Shown one piece after another: positions 26,006-35,992 of a stretch of DNA of 64,000 nucleotides. The number at the start of each line of letters is the position of its first letter. Positions within the stretch are counted from its first letter, which is position 1. The stretch is from RGIG7332 sp045580305 (GTDB lineage Bacteria; Bacillota; Clostridia; Oscillospirales; JAAYXM01): positions 62,001-126,000 of the forward strand of contig JAZNNQ010000027.1 of NCBI GenBank assembly GCA_045580305.1. Reading direction: 5' to 3'. The notes under the pieces are model-generated. The model did not search any database. It was not told the DNA's origin and worked only from the letters and a program-made list of their open reading frames with translations. The position numbers and the translations under genes were made by a program.

Positions 26006-26705
26006 AAAGCTCTTCCTCATAGATTTTTCCGGTTTCGAGCGCGGTATTTTTCATTGATTCGTAAAGTGTCGCCTTTGCCATTAAATAATAGGGGACAAAA
26101 TAAATTGAAAGAATACCGCCGGTAAGGACGGTGAGAAGCCACCAGCCGATAAAGCTTAGATCAAACATAAAAAGCTCGCCCTTAATTCCGTTTGTCATTT
26201 TCTTTGAAAGGTTAAGAGCCTGACGGGCGGTAAGGTTAGGACAATCTGCGAGTATGTACTGGTTAAAACTATAGGAATAGCTCTTGACAATGCCGGGGAT
26301 TAAAAAGAGCATTACCCAAAGACTGATGAATAAAAACTGCAACAGGAAACCACCAAGTTTCCTACCGTATTTTTTGGCACCGCTTCTGTAGGGGTAGGTA
26401 AAGCCTTCGCGCTTACCGCGCACAGCGGAGAGCATAAAGGCGCTGAGTCCCACAAGGAAAAACGGGCTGAACAAATAAGTGGCATAGATTGTGAGTTCCG
26501 CAAAGGAAAAAGTGCAGGTGGAAAGGATGACAGAAGTATAGTCGCCTAAGTATAAAAGAGCGATGGCTATCACCAAAAGGAAAAAAGTCGCAAAGCAAGC
26601 GATAAATACGGGCAGAAAAGCAAACACTGTTGCGCCCAGGGTCGTTCCGTATTGAGAATGAAGCTTTTCCCTTGCATAGGCCTTGATTTCCGTGCGATAA
26701 TTCAT
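25983..26705 (-). CDS. DUF975 family membrane protein
   Basis: A 240-residue integral membrane protein with about six hydrophobic segments. It matches the DUF975 pattern: LIPGIVKSYSYSFNQYILAD, then NLSKKMTNGIKGELFMFDLS, FIGWWLL and VPYYLMAKATLYE. The family has no established function. TAGGAGGCG precedes the start. It overlaps trmO by 23 bases on the same strand. Confidence 0.87.
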   Translation of the reverse strand: MNYRTEIKAYAREKLHSQYGTTLGATVFAFLPVFIACFATFFLLVIAIALLYLGDYTSVILSTCTFSFAELTIYATYLFSPFFLVGLSAFMLSAVRGKREGFTYPYRSGAKKYGRKLGGFLLQFLFISLWVMLFLIPGIVKSYSYSFNQYILADCPNLTARQALNLSKKMTNGIKGELFMFDLSFIGWWLLTVLTGGILSIYFVPYYLMAKATLYESMKNTALETGKIYEEELYGYESNC

Positions 26706-26797
26706 AAAAAACGCCTCCTACGATCTATGTAAATATACTACCATAAAAAAGTATGTCGGGCAAGTAATAAAAAAATATTAAATTCTTTAAAAAACTA

Positions 26798-26826
26798 TTG
26801 AAAAAATCCAAAATTTATCATAAAAT
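26798..26826 (+). promoter_or_regulatory. Promoter for trmL-degV
   Basis: TTGAAA (26798-26803), a 17-base spacer and TAAAAT (26821-26826). Confidence 0.65.
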
Positions 26827-26856
26827 AATAGGGATAGCGATTAGGGGGTGCAAGCT

Positions 26857-27345
26857 TTGCTCAATATTGTTTTGGTTGAGCCGGAAATACCGGCAAACAC
26901 GGGAAATATTGCGCGAACCTGCGCCGCAACCAAGAGCCAATTACACCTGATCAAGCCCCTTGGATTTTCCATTGATGACAAGCACCTAAAGCGTGCGGGA
27001 CTTGATTATTGGCACCTTCTTGATGTCAAGGTATACGAAAACCTTGCCGAGTTTTTTGAGAAAAACTCGGGCGGCAGGTTTCATTATCTGACAACCAAGG
27101 CACCGCGCTCCTACCTTGAGGCGGAGTTTCGTGACGGCGATTTTCTCCTTTTCGGTAAGGAGACCAAAGGTCTGCCGGAGGAAATGCTCTATAAAAATGA
27201 GGAGCGGTGTATAAGAATACCTATGCGAGAAGAGGCGAGAAGCCTTAATCTATCTAATGCTGTCGCCATTGTTACCTATGAAGCTTTACGGCAACTGGAC
27301 TTTGAGGGGCTTGTGGGCATGGGCAAAATGGCAGATGAGATATGA
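26857..27345 (+). CDS. trmL: tRNA (cytidine34-2'-O)-methyltransferase TrmL
   Basis: A 162-residue SPOUT-class enzyme that 2'-O-methylates the wobble base of tRNA-Leu. The start LNIVLVEPEIPANTGNIART is diagnostic, as are LLFGKETKGLPEE and IPMREEARSLNLSNAVAIV, which form the trefoil-knot SAM site. TTG at 26857 with AGGGGGTG 6 bases upstream is chosen over GTG 26848, which would lie in that ribosome site. degV follows closely. Confidence 0.93.
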   Translation: MLNIVLVEPEIPANTGNIARTCAATKSQLHLIKPLGFSIDDKHLKRAGLDYWHLLDVKVYENLAEFFEKNSGGRFHYLTTKAPRSYLEAEFRDGDFLLFGKETKGLPEEMLYKNEERCIRIPMREEARSLNLSNAVAIVTYEALRQLDFEGLVGMGKMADEI

Positions 27346-27361
27346 AGAGGAGGAAGAGACA

Positions 27362-28243
27362 ATGAGTAAAATATACTTATTGGCAGATTCTGCTTGTGAT
27401 CTTACACATGAACTTGCAAAAGAATACGATATTAAAATTCTTCCGGTTACAATCACCTTTGATGGAAGAGAACACAAGGAATTTGAAGAGCTTGATATAA
27501 AGGAATACTGGGATTTCCTCGAGGAAAGCGATGAACAACCCACTACCGCGCAGGTTTCTCCTGCACAGTATCTTGCCGAGTTTGAAAAGGCAAAGGCTGA
27601 AGGGTTTGACACGGTTATCTGCCTTGCAATAAACAGCGCGGGCAGCGGAACTTTTGGCTCCGGCGTTATTGCAAAGAACCTTTTTTACGGCGAACACGGC
27701 GAGGATATGAAAATATATATGGTTGACTCCCACAACTACTCTTTCGCTTACGGCTCGGCACTTATCCGTGCCCGCAAGATGATCAATGAGGGTAAGGGTG
27801 CTGAAGAGATCGTTAAAATGATGGAGGATCATTGCTCCCGTGTTGAGGCGGCGGCTACCGTATTCACCCTAAGAAATTTAAAAAAGAGCGGTCGTGTAAG
27901 CGGTGCATCCGCTTATGTTGGCGAGCTTCTCGGCATCAAGCCGGTAATTCACCTTTGTGCAAGCGGCGTTAATGTTGTTGACAAGGTGAGGGGCGACAAG
28001 ATGGCGGTCAAGGGCCTTCTCAAATTTGTGGAGGGTCGCATCGACAAGTCAGCTCCCCAGAAGCAGTGCGCTTGCGTGCTTTACGGAAAAACCAATGAGG
28101 AATACATTCAGCTGGTTGAGGATTTCATCCGCGAAACCTGTGGAATTGAAAATGTGCTCCGCATTCCCTTGGGAGGCTCAATTTGCACCAATACCGGACC
28201 CAATCTCGTCGGAATAGTATATTTTGGTGAAAAAAGGGCATAA
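27362..28243 (+). CDS. DegV family fatty-acid-binding protein
   Basis: A 293-residue protein of the DegV/FakB family, which binds fatty acids for phosphorylation by FakA. Typical blocks are ADSACDLTHELA at the start, TTAQVSPAQY, INSAGSGTFGSG, VDSHNYSFAYGS and GPNLVGIVYFG at the end. The ATG at 27362 has GAGGAGGAAGAG upstream; the longer in-frame ORF start at 27257 lies within trmL and is rejected. No fakA partner was seen. Confidence 0.9.
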   Translation: MSKIYLLADSACDLTHELAKEYDIKILPVTITFDGREHKEFEELDIKEYWDFLEESDEQPTTAQVSPAQYLAEFEKAKAEGFDTVICLAINSAGSGTFGSGVIAKNLFYGEHGEDMKIYMVDSHNYSFAYGSALIRARKMINEGKGAEEIVKMMEDHCSRVEAAATVFTLRNLKKSGRVSGASAYVGELLGIKPVIHLCASGVNVVDKVRGDKMAVKGLLKFVEGRIDKSAPQKQCACVLYGKTNEEYIQLVEDFIRETCGIENVLRIPLGGSICTNTGPNLVGIVYFGEKRA

Positions 28244-28272
28244 AAACCCTATAAATAAGTACAAAAAGGCAA

Positions 28273-28301
28273 TTGTGCAAAAATGCAGAATGCCTTATAA
28301 T
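28273..28301 (+). promoter_or_regulatory. Promoter for glycolytic operon
   Basis: TTGTGC (28273-28278), a 17-base spacer and consensus TATAAT (28296-28301) lie upstream of pgk. Confidence 0.72.
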
Positions 28302-28332
28302 AGAAAATAGTAAATTTTAGGAGATGAAAATT

Positions 28333-29523
28333 ATGACTTACAACAAAAAAAGTATCGAAGATATCTCTGTAGCAGGTAAGAAGGTGCTCGTCCGTTGCGA
28401 CTTTAATGTTCCTCAGGACGACGAGGGTAAGATTACCTCCGACAAGCGTATTGTTGCATCTCTTCCCACTATTGAGTACTTACTCAAAAATGATGCAGCG
28501 GTTATCCTCTGCTCACATCTCGGCCGTCCGAAGGGCGAGTTCAATATGAAGTACTCCCTTGCACCGGTTGCAGCTCGTCTTGCTGAGCTCCTCGGCGTTG
28601 AGGTTAAGATGGCAAAAGATGTCGTTGGCGAGGATGCTAAGGCTAAGGCTGCAGCTCTTAAGAACGGCGAAGTTTTACTTTTAGAGAATGTTCGCTTCCA
28701 CAAGGAAGAGGAGAAGAATGATGCAGCTTACGCTAAGGAGCTTGCTTCCATGGCAGAGCTTTATGTTAATGATGCATTCGGCACTTCTCACCGTGCACAC
28801 GCTTCCACCGCAGGCGTTGCTGATTACTTACCCGCAGTTTGCGGCTACCTTATCAAGAAGGAAATCGGCATTATGGGCGAGGCACTTGAGTCTCCCAAGC
28901 GCCCCTTCGTTGCAATCCTTGGCGGTTCTAAGGTTTCCGATAAGATCGGCGTTATCAACAACCTTCTTGAGAAGGTTGATACCTTAATCATCGGCGGCGG
29001 CATGGCATATACCTTCGCTAAGGCACAGGGCGGTAACATCGGTAACTCCCTTTGTGAAGAGGATAAGCTTGACTACGCTCTCGAGATGATCGAGAAGGCA
29101 AAGGCAAAGGGCGTTAACCTCTTACTCCCCACCGATACCGTTATTGCTGACAAGTTCGCTGCAGATGCTGCAAGCGATGTTGTTGCTACCAATGCAATTC
29201 CCGACGGCTGGATGGGTCTCGACATCGGCCCCGCAAGCGTTAAGGCATATGCAGATGCTGTTAAGAATGCCGGCACCGTTATCTGGAACGGTCCTATGGG
29301 CGTTTTCGAGTTTGAGCGTTTTGCTGAAGGTACAAAGGCTGTTGCTGCTGCAATCGCAGAGAGCGACTCCATCAGCATTATCGGCGGCGGCGACAGTGCA
29401 TCCGCAGTTAAGAAGCTCGGCTTTGACAAGAAGATGACACACATCTCCACCGGTGGTGGCGCATCTCTCGAATTCCTCGAGGGTCTCGAGCTTCCGGGTA
29501 TCGCATGCCTTGAAAACAAGTAA
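28333..29523 (+). CDS. pgk: Phosphoglycerate kinase
   Basis: A 396-residue glycolytic enzyme converting 1,3-bisphosphoglycerate and ADP to 3-phosphoglycerate and ATP. Motifs: VLVRCDFNVPQD, CSHLGRPKG, LLENVRFHKEEEK, NDAFGTSHRAHAS, ILGGSKVSDKI and the hinge/nucleotide segment IIGGGDSASAVKKLG. The ATG at 28333 has TTAGGAG upstream with good spacing; the ATG at 28324 is inside that site. Strong codon bias marks high expression. It is first in the pgk-tpiA-gpmI-eno operon. Confidence 0.98.
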   Translation: MTYNKKSIEDISVAGKKVLVRCDFNVPQDDEGKITSDKRIVASLPTIEYLLKNDAAVILCSHLGRPKGEFNMKYSLAPVAARLAELLGVEVKMAKDVVGEDAKAKAAALKNGEVLLLENVRFHKEEEKNDAAYAKELASMAELYVNDAFGTSHRAHASTAGVADYLPAVCGYLIKKEIGIMGEALESPKRPFVAILGGSKVSDKIGVINNLLEKVDTLIIGGGMAYTFAKAQGGNIGNSLCEEDKLDYALEMIEKAKAKGVNLLLPTDTVIADKFAADAASDVVATNAIPDGWMGLDIGPASVKAYADAVKNAGTVIWNGPMGVFEFERFAEGTKAVAAAIAESDSISIIGGGDSASAVKKLGFDKKMTHISTGGGASLEFLEGLELPGIACLENK

Positions 29524-29568
29524 GTTATAAATTTTTAGATATAGATATATAGAAGGAGCCACATTAGC

Positions 29569-30339
29569 ATGAACAGAAAATACCGTAGAACAATAATCGC
29601 AGGAAACTGGAAGATGAACAAGACCCCCGCAGAGGCAAAGGCACTTATCGATGAGCTTAAGACCAAGGTCGGTAAGCAGAAATGGTGCGATGTTGTTCTT
29701 TGTGTCCCGTTTGTTGACATCCCCGCAGCAATTCGCGCTACCCGCGATGCTAAGATTGCAATTGCTGCGCAGAATATGCATTTCGAGAAATCCGGCGCAT
29801 TTACCGGCGAGGTTTCTGCTGATATGTTAAAGGAGCTTGGCGTTAAGTATGTTGTTATCGGCCACAGCGAGCGCCGCGAGTACTTCGGCGAGACAGACAA
29901 GACCGTTAACTTAAAAGTAAAGGCAGCTCTCGAGAATGGCCTTCGCCCCATCGTTTGTGTTGGCGAGAGCTTAGAGCAGCGTGAGGCTGACATCACCGCA
30001 GAGCACATCACAATGCAGGTTAAGCTTGCGCTTGCAGATATTACCGCTGACCAGCTCCGCAAGATCGTATTCGCATACGAGCCGATTTGGGCTATCGGTA
30101 CCGGCAAGACCGCAACTGCAGAGCAGGCAAGTGAGGTTTGCGGCCTTATCCGTGCGGTTATCCGTGCAAAATACGGCGCAAGAGTTGCTCGTTCCGTTAC
30201 CATTCAGTACGGCGGTTCTATGAACCCGAAGAATGCTTCCGAGCTTCTCGCTCAGCTTGATATCGATGGCGGCTTAATCGGCGGCGCATCCTTAAAGGCT
30301 GATGATTTTGCAGCTATCATCAACGCTGCTAATCAGTAA
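29569..30339 (+). CDS. tpiA: Triosephosphate isomerase
   Basis: A 256-residue TIM-barrel enzyme interconverting dihydroxyacetone phosphate and glyceraldehyde 3-phosphate. Motifs: IAGNWKMNKT (Asn/Lys), VIGHSERREYFGE (catalytic His), AYEPIWAIGTGKTA (catalytic Glu and loop 6) and IQYGGSMNPKNA (phosphate loop). AGAAGGAG precedes the ATG. Second gene of the glycolytic operon. Confidence 0.98.
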   Translation: MNRKYRRTIIAGNWKMNKTPAEAKALIDELKTKVGKQKWCDVVLCVPFVDIPAAIRATRDAKIAIAAQNMHFEKSGAFTGEVSADMLKELGVKYVVIGHSERREYFGETDKTVNLKVKAALENGLRPIVCVGESLEQREADITAEHITMQVKLALADITADQLRKIVFAYEPIWAIGTGKTATAEQASEVCGLIRAVIRAKYGARVARSVTIQYGGSMNPKNASELLAQLDIDGGLIGGASLKADDFAAIINAANQ

Positions 30340-30364
30340 AATTTAAATTTCGGAGAGATTATTT

Positions 30365-31879
30365 ATGAAAACTCCAATTACTTTGATCATTATGGACGGT
30401 TTCGGTATTGCGCCCGATACAAAGGGCAACGCTATCCGCGCAGCCCGCACACCGAATCTTGATAAAATAATGAAGGACAACGCTATGTGCCGTCTTTCTG
30501 CGTCCGGATTAGATGTAGGTCTTCCCGACGGTCAGATGGGCAACAGCGAGGTTGGTCATACCAATATCGGTGCAGGCCGCGTTGTTTTCCAGGAGCTTCC
30601 TCGTATTACAAAGTCAATTGCCGACGGCGATTTTTACGAGAATGAGGCGCTCCTTGGTGCAGTTGCAAACTGCAAGAAGTATGACAGTGCTATCCACTTT
30701 ATGGGTCTTATGTCCGACGGTGGTGTGCACAGCCACAACTCACATCTTTGGGGCCTTTTAGAGCTTGCGAAGAGAAACGGTCTTAAGAAGGTGTACATTC
30801 ACTGCTTTATGGACGGTCGCGATGTATCCCCCACAAGTGGTGCTGACTTTGTTGCTGAAGCTGTTGCAAAGTGCAAGGAGCTTGGCGTTGGCGAGGTTGC
30901 TACCGTTGTAGGTCGTTACTACGCGATGGACCGCGATAACCGTTGGGACCGTGTAGAGCGCGCTTATAAGGCATTAACCGCGGGCGAGGGCAATCATGTT
31001 GCTGATCCGGTTGCCGCAATTCGCGAGTCTTATGCAAACAATGTAACAGATGAATTTATCGAGCCGATTATCGCGGCTGACGGTAAGATTTCAGCAAATG
31101 ACTCTGTCGTTTTCTTTAACTTCCGTCCAGACCGCGCAAGAGAAATTACCCGATGCTTTGTAGACGATAATTTTGAGGGCTTTGCCCGTGCAGACGGCAG
31201 ATTCCCCCTCTATTATGTCTGCTTTACCCAGTATGACGCTTCTATGCCCAATGTTAATGTGGCATTCAAGCCCCAGTCATTAAAGAATACCTTTGGCGAG
31301 TATATCAGCCGTCTTGGCTATAAGCAGCTCCGCATTGCGGAGACCGAGAAGTACGCTCATGTTACCTTCTTCTTCAACGGCGGCGTTGAAACAATGTATG
31401 AGGGTGAGGATCGTGTACTTATCGACTCTCCCAAGGTTGCGACCTACGACTTAAAGCCTGAAATGAGCGCTATTGAGGTTTGTGACAAGGTGGTTGAGCT
31501 CATTTCCGGACAGACCTATGATGTTGTTATTTTAAACTTCGCAAACTGCGATATGGTTGGTCACACCGGTATCTTCGATGCGGCAAGGACTGCGGTTGAA
31601 ACCGTTGATACCTGCGTTGGCAGAGTAGTTGATGCAACAAGTGCAATCGGCGGTATTTCTCTTATCACCGCTGACCACGGTAACGCAGATTGTATGTTGG
31701 AGGAAGACGGCGTTTCGCCTTTCACCGCACATACAACCAACCAGGTACCCTTTATCATTGTCGGTGCAAATGTATCACTCCGCGATGGTCGCCTTGCTGA
31801 TATCGCACCCACAATGCTTGATCTTATGGGCACAAGCAAGCCCGAAGAAATGGACGGCGAGTCCCTTATTATCGGATAG
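30365..31879 (+). CDS. gpmI: 2,3-bisphosphoglycerate-independent phosphoglycerate mutase
   Basis: A 504-residue Mn-dependent alkaline-phosphatase-fold enzyme interconverting 3- and 2-phosphoglycerate. Motifs: LIIMDGFGIAPDTKGNAI, the serine nucleophile in DGQMGNSEVGHTNIGAGR, FMDGRDVSPTSG, NFRPDRAREIT, ADHGNADCM and FTAHTTNQVPFI. Length is normal. Manganese dependence is a family property that fits the nearby Mn riboswitch, though no direct link is shown. Confidence 0.98.
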   Translation: MKTPITLIIMDGFGIAPDTKGNAIRAARTPNLDKIMKDNAMCRLSASGLDVGLPDGQMGNSEVGHTNIGAGRVVFQELPRITKSIADGDFYENEALLGAVANCKKYDSAIHFMGLMSDGGVHSHNSHLWGLLELAKRNGLKKVYIHCFMDGRDVSPTSGADFVAEAVAKCKELGVGEVATVVGRYYAMDRDNRWDRVERAYKALTAGEGNHVADPVAAIRESYANNVTDEFIEPIIAADGKISANDSVVFFNFRPDRAREITRCFVDDNFEGFARADGRFPLYYVCFTQYDASMPNVNVAFKPQSLKNTFGEYISRLGYKQLRIAETEKYAHVTFFFNGGVETMYEGEDRVLIDSPKVATYDLKPEMSAIEVCDKVVELISGQTYDVVILNFANCDMVGHTGIFDAARTAVETVDTCVGRVVDATSAIGGISLITADHGNADCMLEEDGVSPFTAHTTNQVPFIIVGANVSLRDGRLADIAPTMLDLMGTSKPEEMDGESLIIG

Positions 31880-31927
31880 TTCAAGGCTAAAACCTTGAAA
31901 CATAAATAAACAAAGGAGAATACGATT

Positions 31928-33235
31928 ATGAAAACTTATGTAGAAATCGTTGACGTTGTCGGACGTCAGGTCATTGACTCTCGTGGTAATCCTACCGTTG
32001 AGGTTGATGTTTATGTTGAGGCAGATGGCGGTCAGTACATGGGCCGTGCTGCTGTTCCCAGCGGCGCTTCCACCGGTATCTTCGAGGCTTGCGAGCTTCG
32101 CGATGGCGACAAGAGCATGTACCTTGGCAAGAGCGTTACCAAGGCAGTAGACGCTGTTAACGGCGAGATCGCTGACGCTATCATTGGCTTAAATGCTCTT
32201 GATCAGGTTGAGATCGACCGTATTATGATCGACCTTGACGGTACTCCCAACAAGTCCCGCCTCGGCGCAAACGCTATCCTCGGTGTTTCTCTTGCAACCG
32301 CTAAGGCTGCTGCAGAGGCTCTTGGTATGACTCTTTACAACTATATCGGCGGCGTTAACGCTAAGACCTTACCGGTTCCGATGATGAACATCTTAAACGG
32401 TGGCGCACACGCTTCCAACAATGTTGATATTCAGGAATTTATGATCATGCCGGTTGGCGCTGAGAGCTTTACTCAGGCGCTCCAGTGGTGTGCTGAAGTA
32501 TTCCACAACTTAAAGAAGGTTCTTTCTGAGATGGGTATGACCACCGCTGTTGGTGACGAGGGCGGTTTCGCTCCCAACCTCAAGAAGGACGAGGACGCCA
32601 TCAAGGTTATCCTTACCGCTGTTGAGAAGGCTGGCTTCAAGCCGGGCGAGCAGTTCATGATCGCTATCGACGCTGCTTCCTCCGAGTGGTACCAGGAAGA
32701 TGGCACCTACTTCCTCCCGAAGGCAAAGAAGAAAATGACCAAGCAGCAGCTTGTTAACTACTGGAAGAACCTCACCTCCAAGTACCCGATCATCTCTCTT
32801 GAAGACGGTGTTGCTGAGGAAGACTGGGAAGCTTGGGGTATGCTCACCAAGGCTATCGGTTCCAAGGTTCAGCTCGTTGGTGACGACCTCTTCGTTACCA
32901 ATGTTGAGCGTCTCTCCCGCGGTATCGAGCTTGGTGTTGGTAACTCCATCCTTATCAAGGTTAACCAGATCGGTTCCCTTACCGAGACTCTTGATGCTAT
33001 CCAGATGGCTAACCGCGCAGGTTACACCGCTGTTGTATCCCACCGTTCCGGTGAGACCGAGGACACCACTATTGCTGACATTGCTGTTGCAGTTAACGCA
33101 GGTCAGATCAAGACCGGTGCTCCCAGCCGTACCGACCGTGTTGCTAAGTACAACCAGCTTCTCCGCATTGAGGAAGAGCTTGGCGATACCGCTCAGTACC
33201 TCGGCCTTAAGGCTTGGTTTAACTTAAAGAAGTAA
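31928..33235 (+). CDS. eno: Enolase
   Basis: A 435-residue enzyme dehydrating 2-phosphoglycerate to phosphoenolpyruvate. Motifs: VIDSRGNPTVEVDV, PSGASTGIFEACELRDGD, MNILNGGAHASNNVDIQEF, IALEDGV-type ISLEDGVAEEDW, VGDDLFVTN, LIKVNQIGSLTETL and VVSHRSGETEDTTI. Strong codon bias like its neighbours. It ends the glycolytic operon before a strong terminator. Confidence 0.98.
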   Translation: MKTYVEIVDVVGRQVIDSRGNPTVEVDVYVEADGGQYMGRAAVPSGASTGIFEACELRDGDKSMYLGKSVTKAVDAVNGEIADAIIGLNALDQVEIDRIMIDLDGTPNKSRLGANAILGVSLATAKAAAEALGMTLYNYIGGVNAKTLPVPMMNILNGGAHASNNVDIQEFMIMPVGAESFTQALQWCAEVFHNLKKVLSEMGMTTAVGDEGGFAPNLKKDEDAIKVILTAVEKAGFKPGEQFMIAIDAASSEWYQEDGTYFLPKAKKKMTKQQLVNYWKNLTSKYPIISLEDGVAEEDWEAWGMLTKAIGSKVQLVGDDLFVTNVERLSRGIELGVGNSILIKVNQIGSLTETLDAIQMANRAGYTAVVSHRSGETEDTTIADIAVAVNAGQIKTGAPSRTDRVAKYNQLLRIEEELGDTAQYLGLKAWFNLKK

Positions 33236-33249
33236 GCTAAAACTTAAAT

Positions 33250-33286
33250 AAAACCCCGTATGGTGTAAACCATACGGGGTTTTATT
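33250..33286. terminator. Bidirectional terminator after eno
   Basis: AAAACCCCGTATGG (33250-33263) pairs with CCATACGGGGTTTT (33270-33283). It serves eno and the converging cation ATPase gene. Confidence 0.92.
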
Positions 33287-35928
33287 TATTTCTTTATTCT
33301 CATTATGAGGCGGGTTATTTCGCCGAGCACCACAATGCTCATACCTACCAGTAAGATCTTACCCCACATTACAAGGGAGAGGGGAGCGGTGTCAAAAATC
33401 GCGCCGCCAAACTGAACGATAAGGATCTGCAGTATAAAGGTGAGCGCGAATACTGCGAACATCAGCTTATTGCGGAAGAGATTTTTAAACACGCTGTCAT
33501 ATCCCAATTCACGGCTGTTAAAGGCGTTAAATAACTGGAACACAACAAAGAGCGAGAAGATAATACTCGTTTTCTCAGCATCGTTTGCACCGCCAAGGAA
33601 ATTGGTAAAGTGCTGTGCAAGAATAACTATTGCAACATAGATACCGTTAATTATAATTCTCGTAAACATTCCCTTTGAAACGATGGCCTGGTTTCTGGGG
33701 GTGGGCTTTCTCTTCATAAGGTCGCCGCGCATAGGCTCAAGACCCAAGGTAAGAGCTGGCGGGCCGTCCATAATAAGGTTGATCCACAGCAGATGAAGCG
33801 CCGCGAAGGGAGATGCAAAACCGGCAATAATCGAGCCGAGTACAACGATTACCGATGAAACATTAACGGTAAGCTGGAACTGGATAAAGCGCATAAAGTT
33901 ATCGAATATTCCCCGGCCCCATTCGGTAGCGCGAACGATAGTGGAGAATGAGTCGTCGATAAGTACTACATCGCTTGCTTCCTTGGAAACCTCGGTGCCG
34001 GTAATACCCATTGCTATACCGACATCCGCATTTTTAAGGGCGGGCGCGTCATTTATGCCGTCGCCGGTAACCGCAACGACATTACCTAATTCCTTAAGGG
34101 TGTTTACAACGCGCATCTTAACACCGGGGGTGCTTCGTGCAATTACGCGAATACGGGAAAGGGCGCTTTTTAACTGAGCATCATCCATTTCCTCGATCTC
34201 GTGGGCTTCGACCGCGATGTGGTCATCGTCTAAAATACCAAGCTGATTTGCAATGGCGGTGGCGGTAACGATATTGTCACCGGTTAGCATTTTAAGGTCA
34301 ATGCCCGCGCTTCTTGCCTTGATTACCGCGTCGTACACATCCGAGCGTAGGGGGTCGGTAATGGCAACGAAGCCGTCAAATTCCATATGCGACTCGATTA
34401 ATGCGCGGTCGTTATCAAGGTCGGGCAGAGTAGAAAATTTCTTGTGTGCAAAGCCGATGACGCGATGCGCCTTGCGCTGATATTCTTCAATGGCAGAGAT
34501 GTATTTTGTTCTGTCATCATCACTGAGATCGCAGAATTCGAGCACTCGCTCGGGCGCGCCCTTGGTGTATGCGATATAACCGTCACCATCGCGGAGGATG
34601 GTGGTCATCTTTTTCATTTCAGAGGAGAAGGGATAGGTGTGAACGACATCTGCCTTTTCGCGAATATCGTGATAATCCAGACCCGCCTTGTTAAGGGCAA
34701 CAAGCAGAGCACATTCGGTAGGATTACCGATAAATTCTTTGCGGTTCTCATAAAATTCCACATTTGCGGTACTGTTTATCGCAAAGTTTGAAGTGAAAAG
34801 TCCTACCTTCAAATCCTCAGGCATATGGGCACCGTCGTTGTCATAATACTCTACGACGGTCATACGATTTTCTGTAAGAGTACCGGTCTTATCGGAACAG
34901 ATAACATTGATGCAACCGATAGTCTCACTTGCTACCAATTTTTTAACCAAAGCGTTCCGCTTTGACATCTTAATTACATTTAAAGCCAAGGAAACCGCAA
35001 CGATGGTGGGAAGACCCTCGGGCACACAAGCGACAATTAAAACTATACTTGTGATAAAGGCTTCGCTTATATTTTCAAAGTTAAGGCCACCTGCTGCGGC
35101 AAAGGTGATAAGCTGAAGAACAAATGCGATAATGGCAACAATTATGCCCAGCACCGCAATTACCTTGCCAAGCTTCGCAAGCTTTTCCTGAAGCGGAGTA
35201 GAGGTGGAGTCAACGGTAGTAAGCTCGCGTGCGATCTTACCAAACTCGGTGCTGTCACCAACCGCGGTGATAACCATCGTACCGCTGCCACCGGTAACAA
35301 AAGTACCCGAGTACATCATATTGACACGATCGGCAACCGCGGTCTTTTCATTTGCGATAACCACGCTTGCGTCCTTTTTAACGGGCACAGACTCGCCTGT
35401 AAGTGAGGACTCGTCCACATTAAGAGCGGTTGACTCGATAAGTCTGCCGTCAGCGGACAGTTTATCACCGGTCTCGACATAGACGATATCGCCCACAACC
35501 AGCTCGCTCTGGGGTATCATTTGCACCTTGCCGCCTCTTAAGACCTTGGCCTGAATATCCTGCTTCATACGGTTAAGGGCCTCGAAGGCTTTTGCACTTC
35601 TGCTTTCCATAATTACGGAAATCATAACAGATAAAGCGATGGCAACGAAAATACCGACACATTCTATAATGTCGAATTCACCACCGGACAGTGCGCGCAC
35701 TGCATTTACTGCCACAGAGATAATTCCCGCAAATATAAGAAGCAAGATCATCGGTTCCTTACAGGATTCTACTATCCTTTTGAAGAATGATGGCCCCTCT
35801 TCGCGGCTGAATTCATTTATGCCGTATTTTTCGGCATTTTCTTTGACTTGAGTATCACTGAGACCGACCGACGGGTCACAATTCAGCGCACTCAAAACCT
35901 CTGATGAGGATTTTAAGTATGGGTTCAT
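33286..35928 (-). CDS. P-type cation ATPase, probable Mn2+/Ca2+ exporter
   Basis: An 880-residue P2-type ATPase. Domains: an N-terminal cation-ATPase segment, the actuator loop with LTGES, the phosphorylation motif CSDKTGTLTENRM, the hinge TGDGINDAPALKNADVGIAMG, and about ten membrane helices. Metal-site residues are VPEGLP in M4 and NLIMDGPPALTLG in M6, matching the single-site Ca/Mn pumps (PMR1-like). A yybP-ykoY riboswitch in the leader argues for manganese export. The ATG at 35928 has GGCGGAGGTAG upstream; the longer start at 35979 would lie in the riboswitch terminator. Confidence 0.93.
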   Translation of the reverse strand: MNPYLKSSSEVLSALNCDPSVGLSDTQVKENAEKYGINEFSREEGPSFFKRIVESCKEPMILLLIFAGIISVAVNAVRALSGGEFDIIECVGIFVAIALSVMISVIMESRSAKAFEALNRMKQDIQAKVLRGGKVQMIPQSELVVGDIVYVETGDKLSADGRLIESTALNVDESSLTGESVPVKKDASVVIANEKTAVADRVNMMYSGTFVTGGSGTMVITAVGDSTEFGKIARELTTVDSTSTPLQEKLAKLGKVIAVLGIIVAIIAFVLQLITFAAAGGLNFENISEAFITSIVLIVACVPEGLPTIVAVSLALNVIKMSKRNALVKKLVASETIGCINVICSDKTGTLTENRMTVVEYYDNDGAHMPEDLKVGLFTSNFAINSTANVEFYENRKEFIGNPTECALLVALNKAGLDYHDIREKADVVHTYPFSSEMKKMTTILRDGDGYIAYTKGAPERVLEFCDLSDDDRTKYISAIEEYQRKAHRVIGFAHKKFSTLPDLDNDRALIESHMEFDGFVAITDPLRSDVYDAVIKARSAGIDLKMLTGDNIVTATAIANQLGILDDDHIAVEAHEIEEMDDAQLKSALSRIRVIARSTPGVKMRVVNTLKELGNVVAVTGDGINDAPALKNADVGIAMGITGTEVSKEASDVVLIDDSFSTIVRATEWGRGIFDNFMRFIQFQLTVNVSSVIVVLGSIIAGFASPFAALHLLWINLIMDGPPALTLGLEPMRGDLMKRKPTPRNQAIVSKGMFTRIIINGIYVAIVILAQHFTNFLGGANDAEKTSIIFSLFVVFQLFNAFNSRELGYDSVFKNLFRNKLMFAVFALTFILQILIVQFGGAIFDTAPLSLVMWGKILLVGMSIVVLGEITRLIMRIKK

Positions 35929-35944
35929 TTTTCTACCTCCGCCA

Positions 35945-35992
35945 TAAAAATAAAAACGACCCATGTATAGCAGGACCACTGCTATACATGAG
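35945..35992 (-). terminator. Riboswitch expression-platform terminator
   Basis: On the minus strand CATGTATAGCAG (35990-35979) pairs with CTGCTATACATG (35973-35962) and is followed by GGTCGTTTTTATTTTT. The 5' arm shares its CATG with the 3' side of the aptamer's closing helix, so the two structures compete. Confidence 0.85.

Noticed and set aside
32510..33043. 177-residue minus-strand ORF inside eno
   Set aside because: It arises from the biased codon use of the enolase gene and has no independent support.
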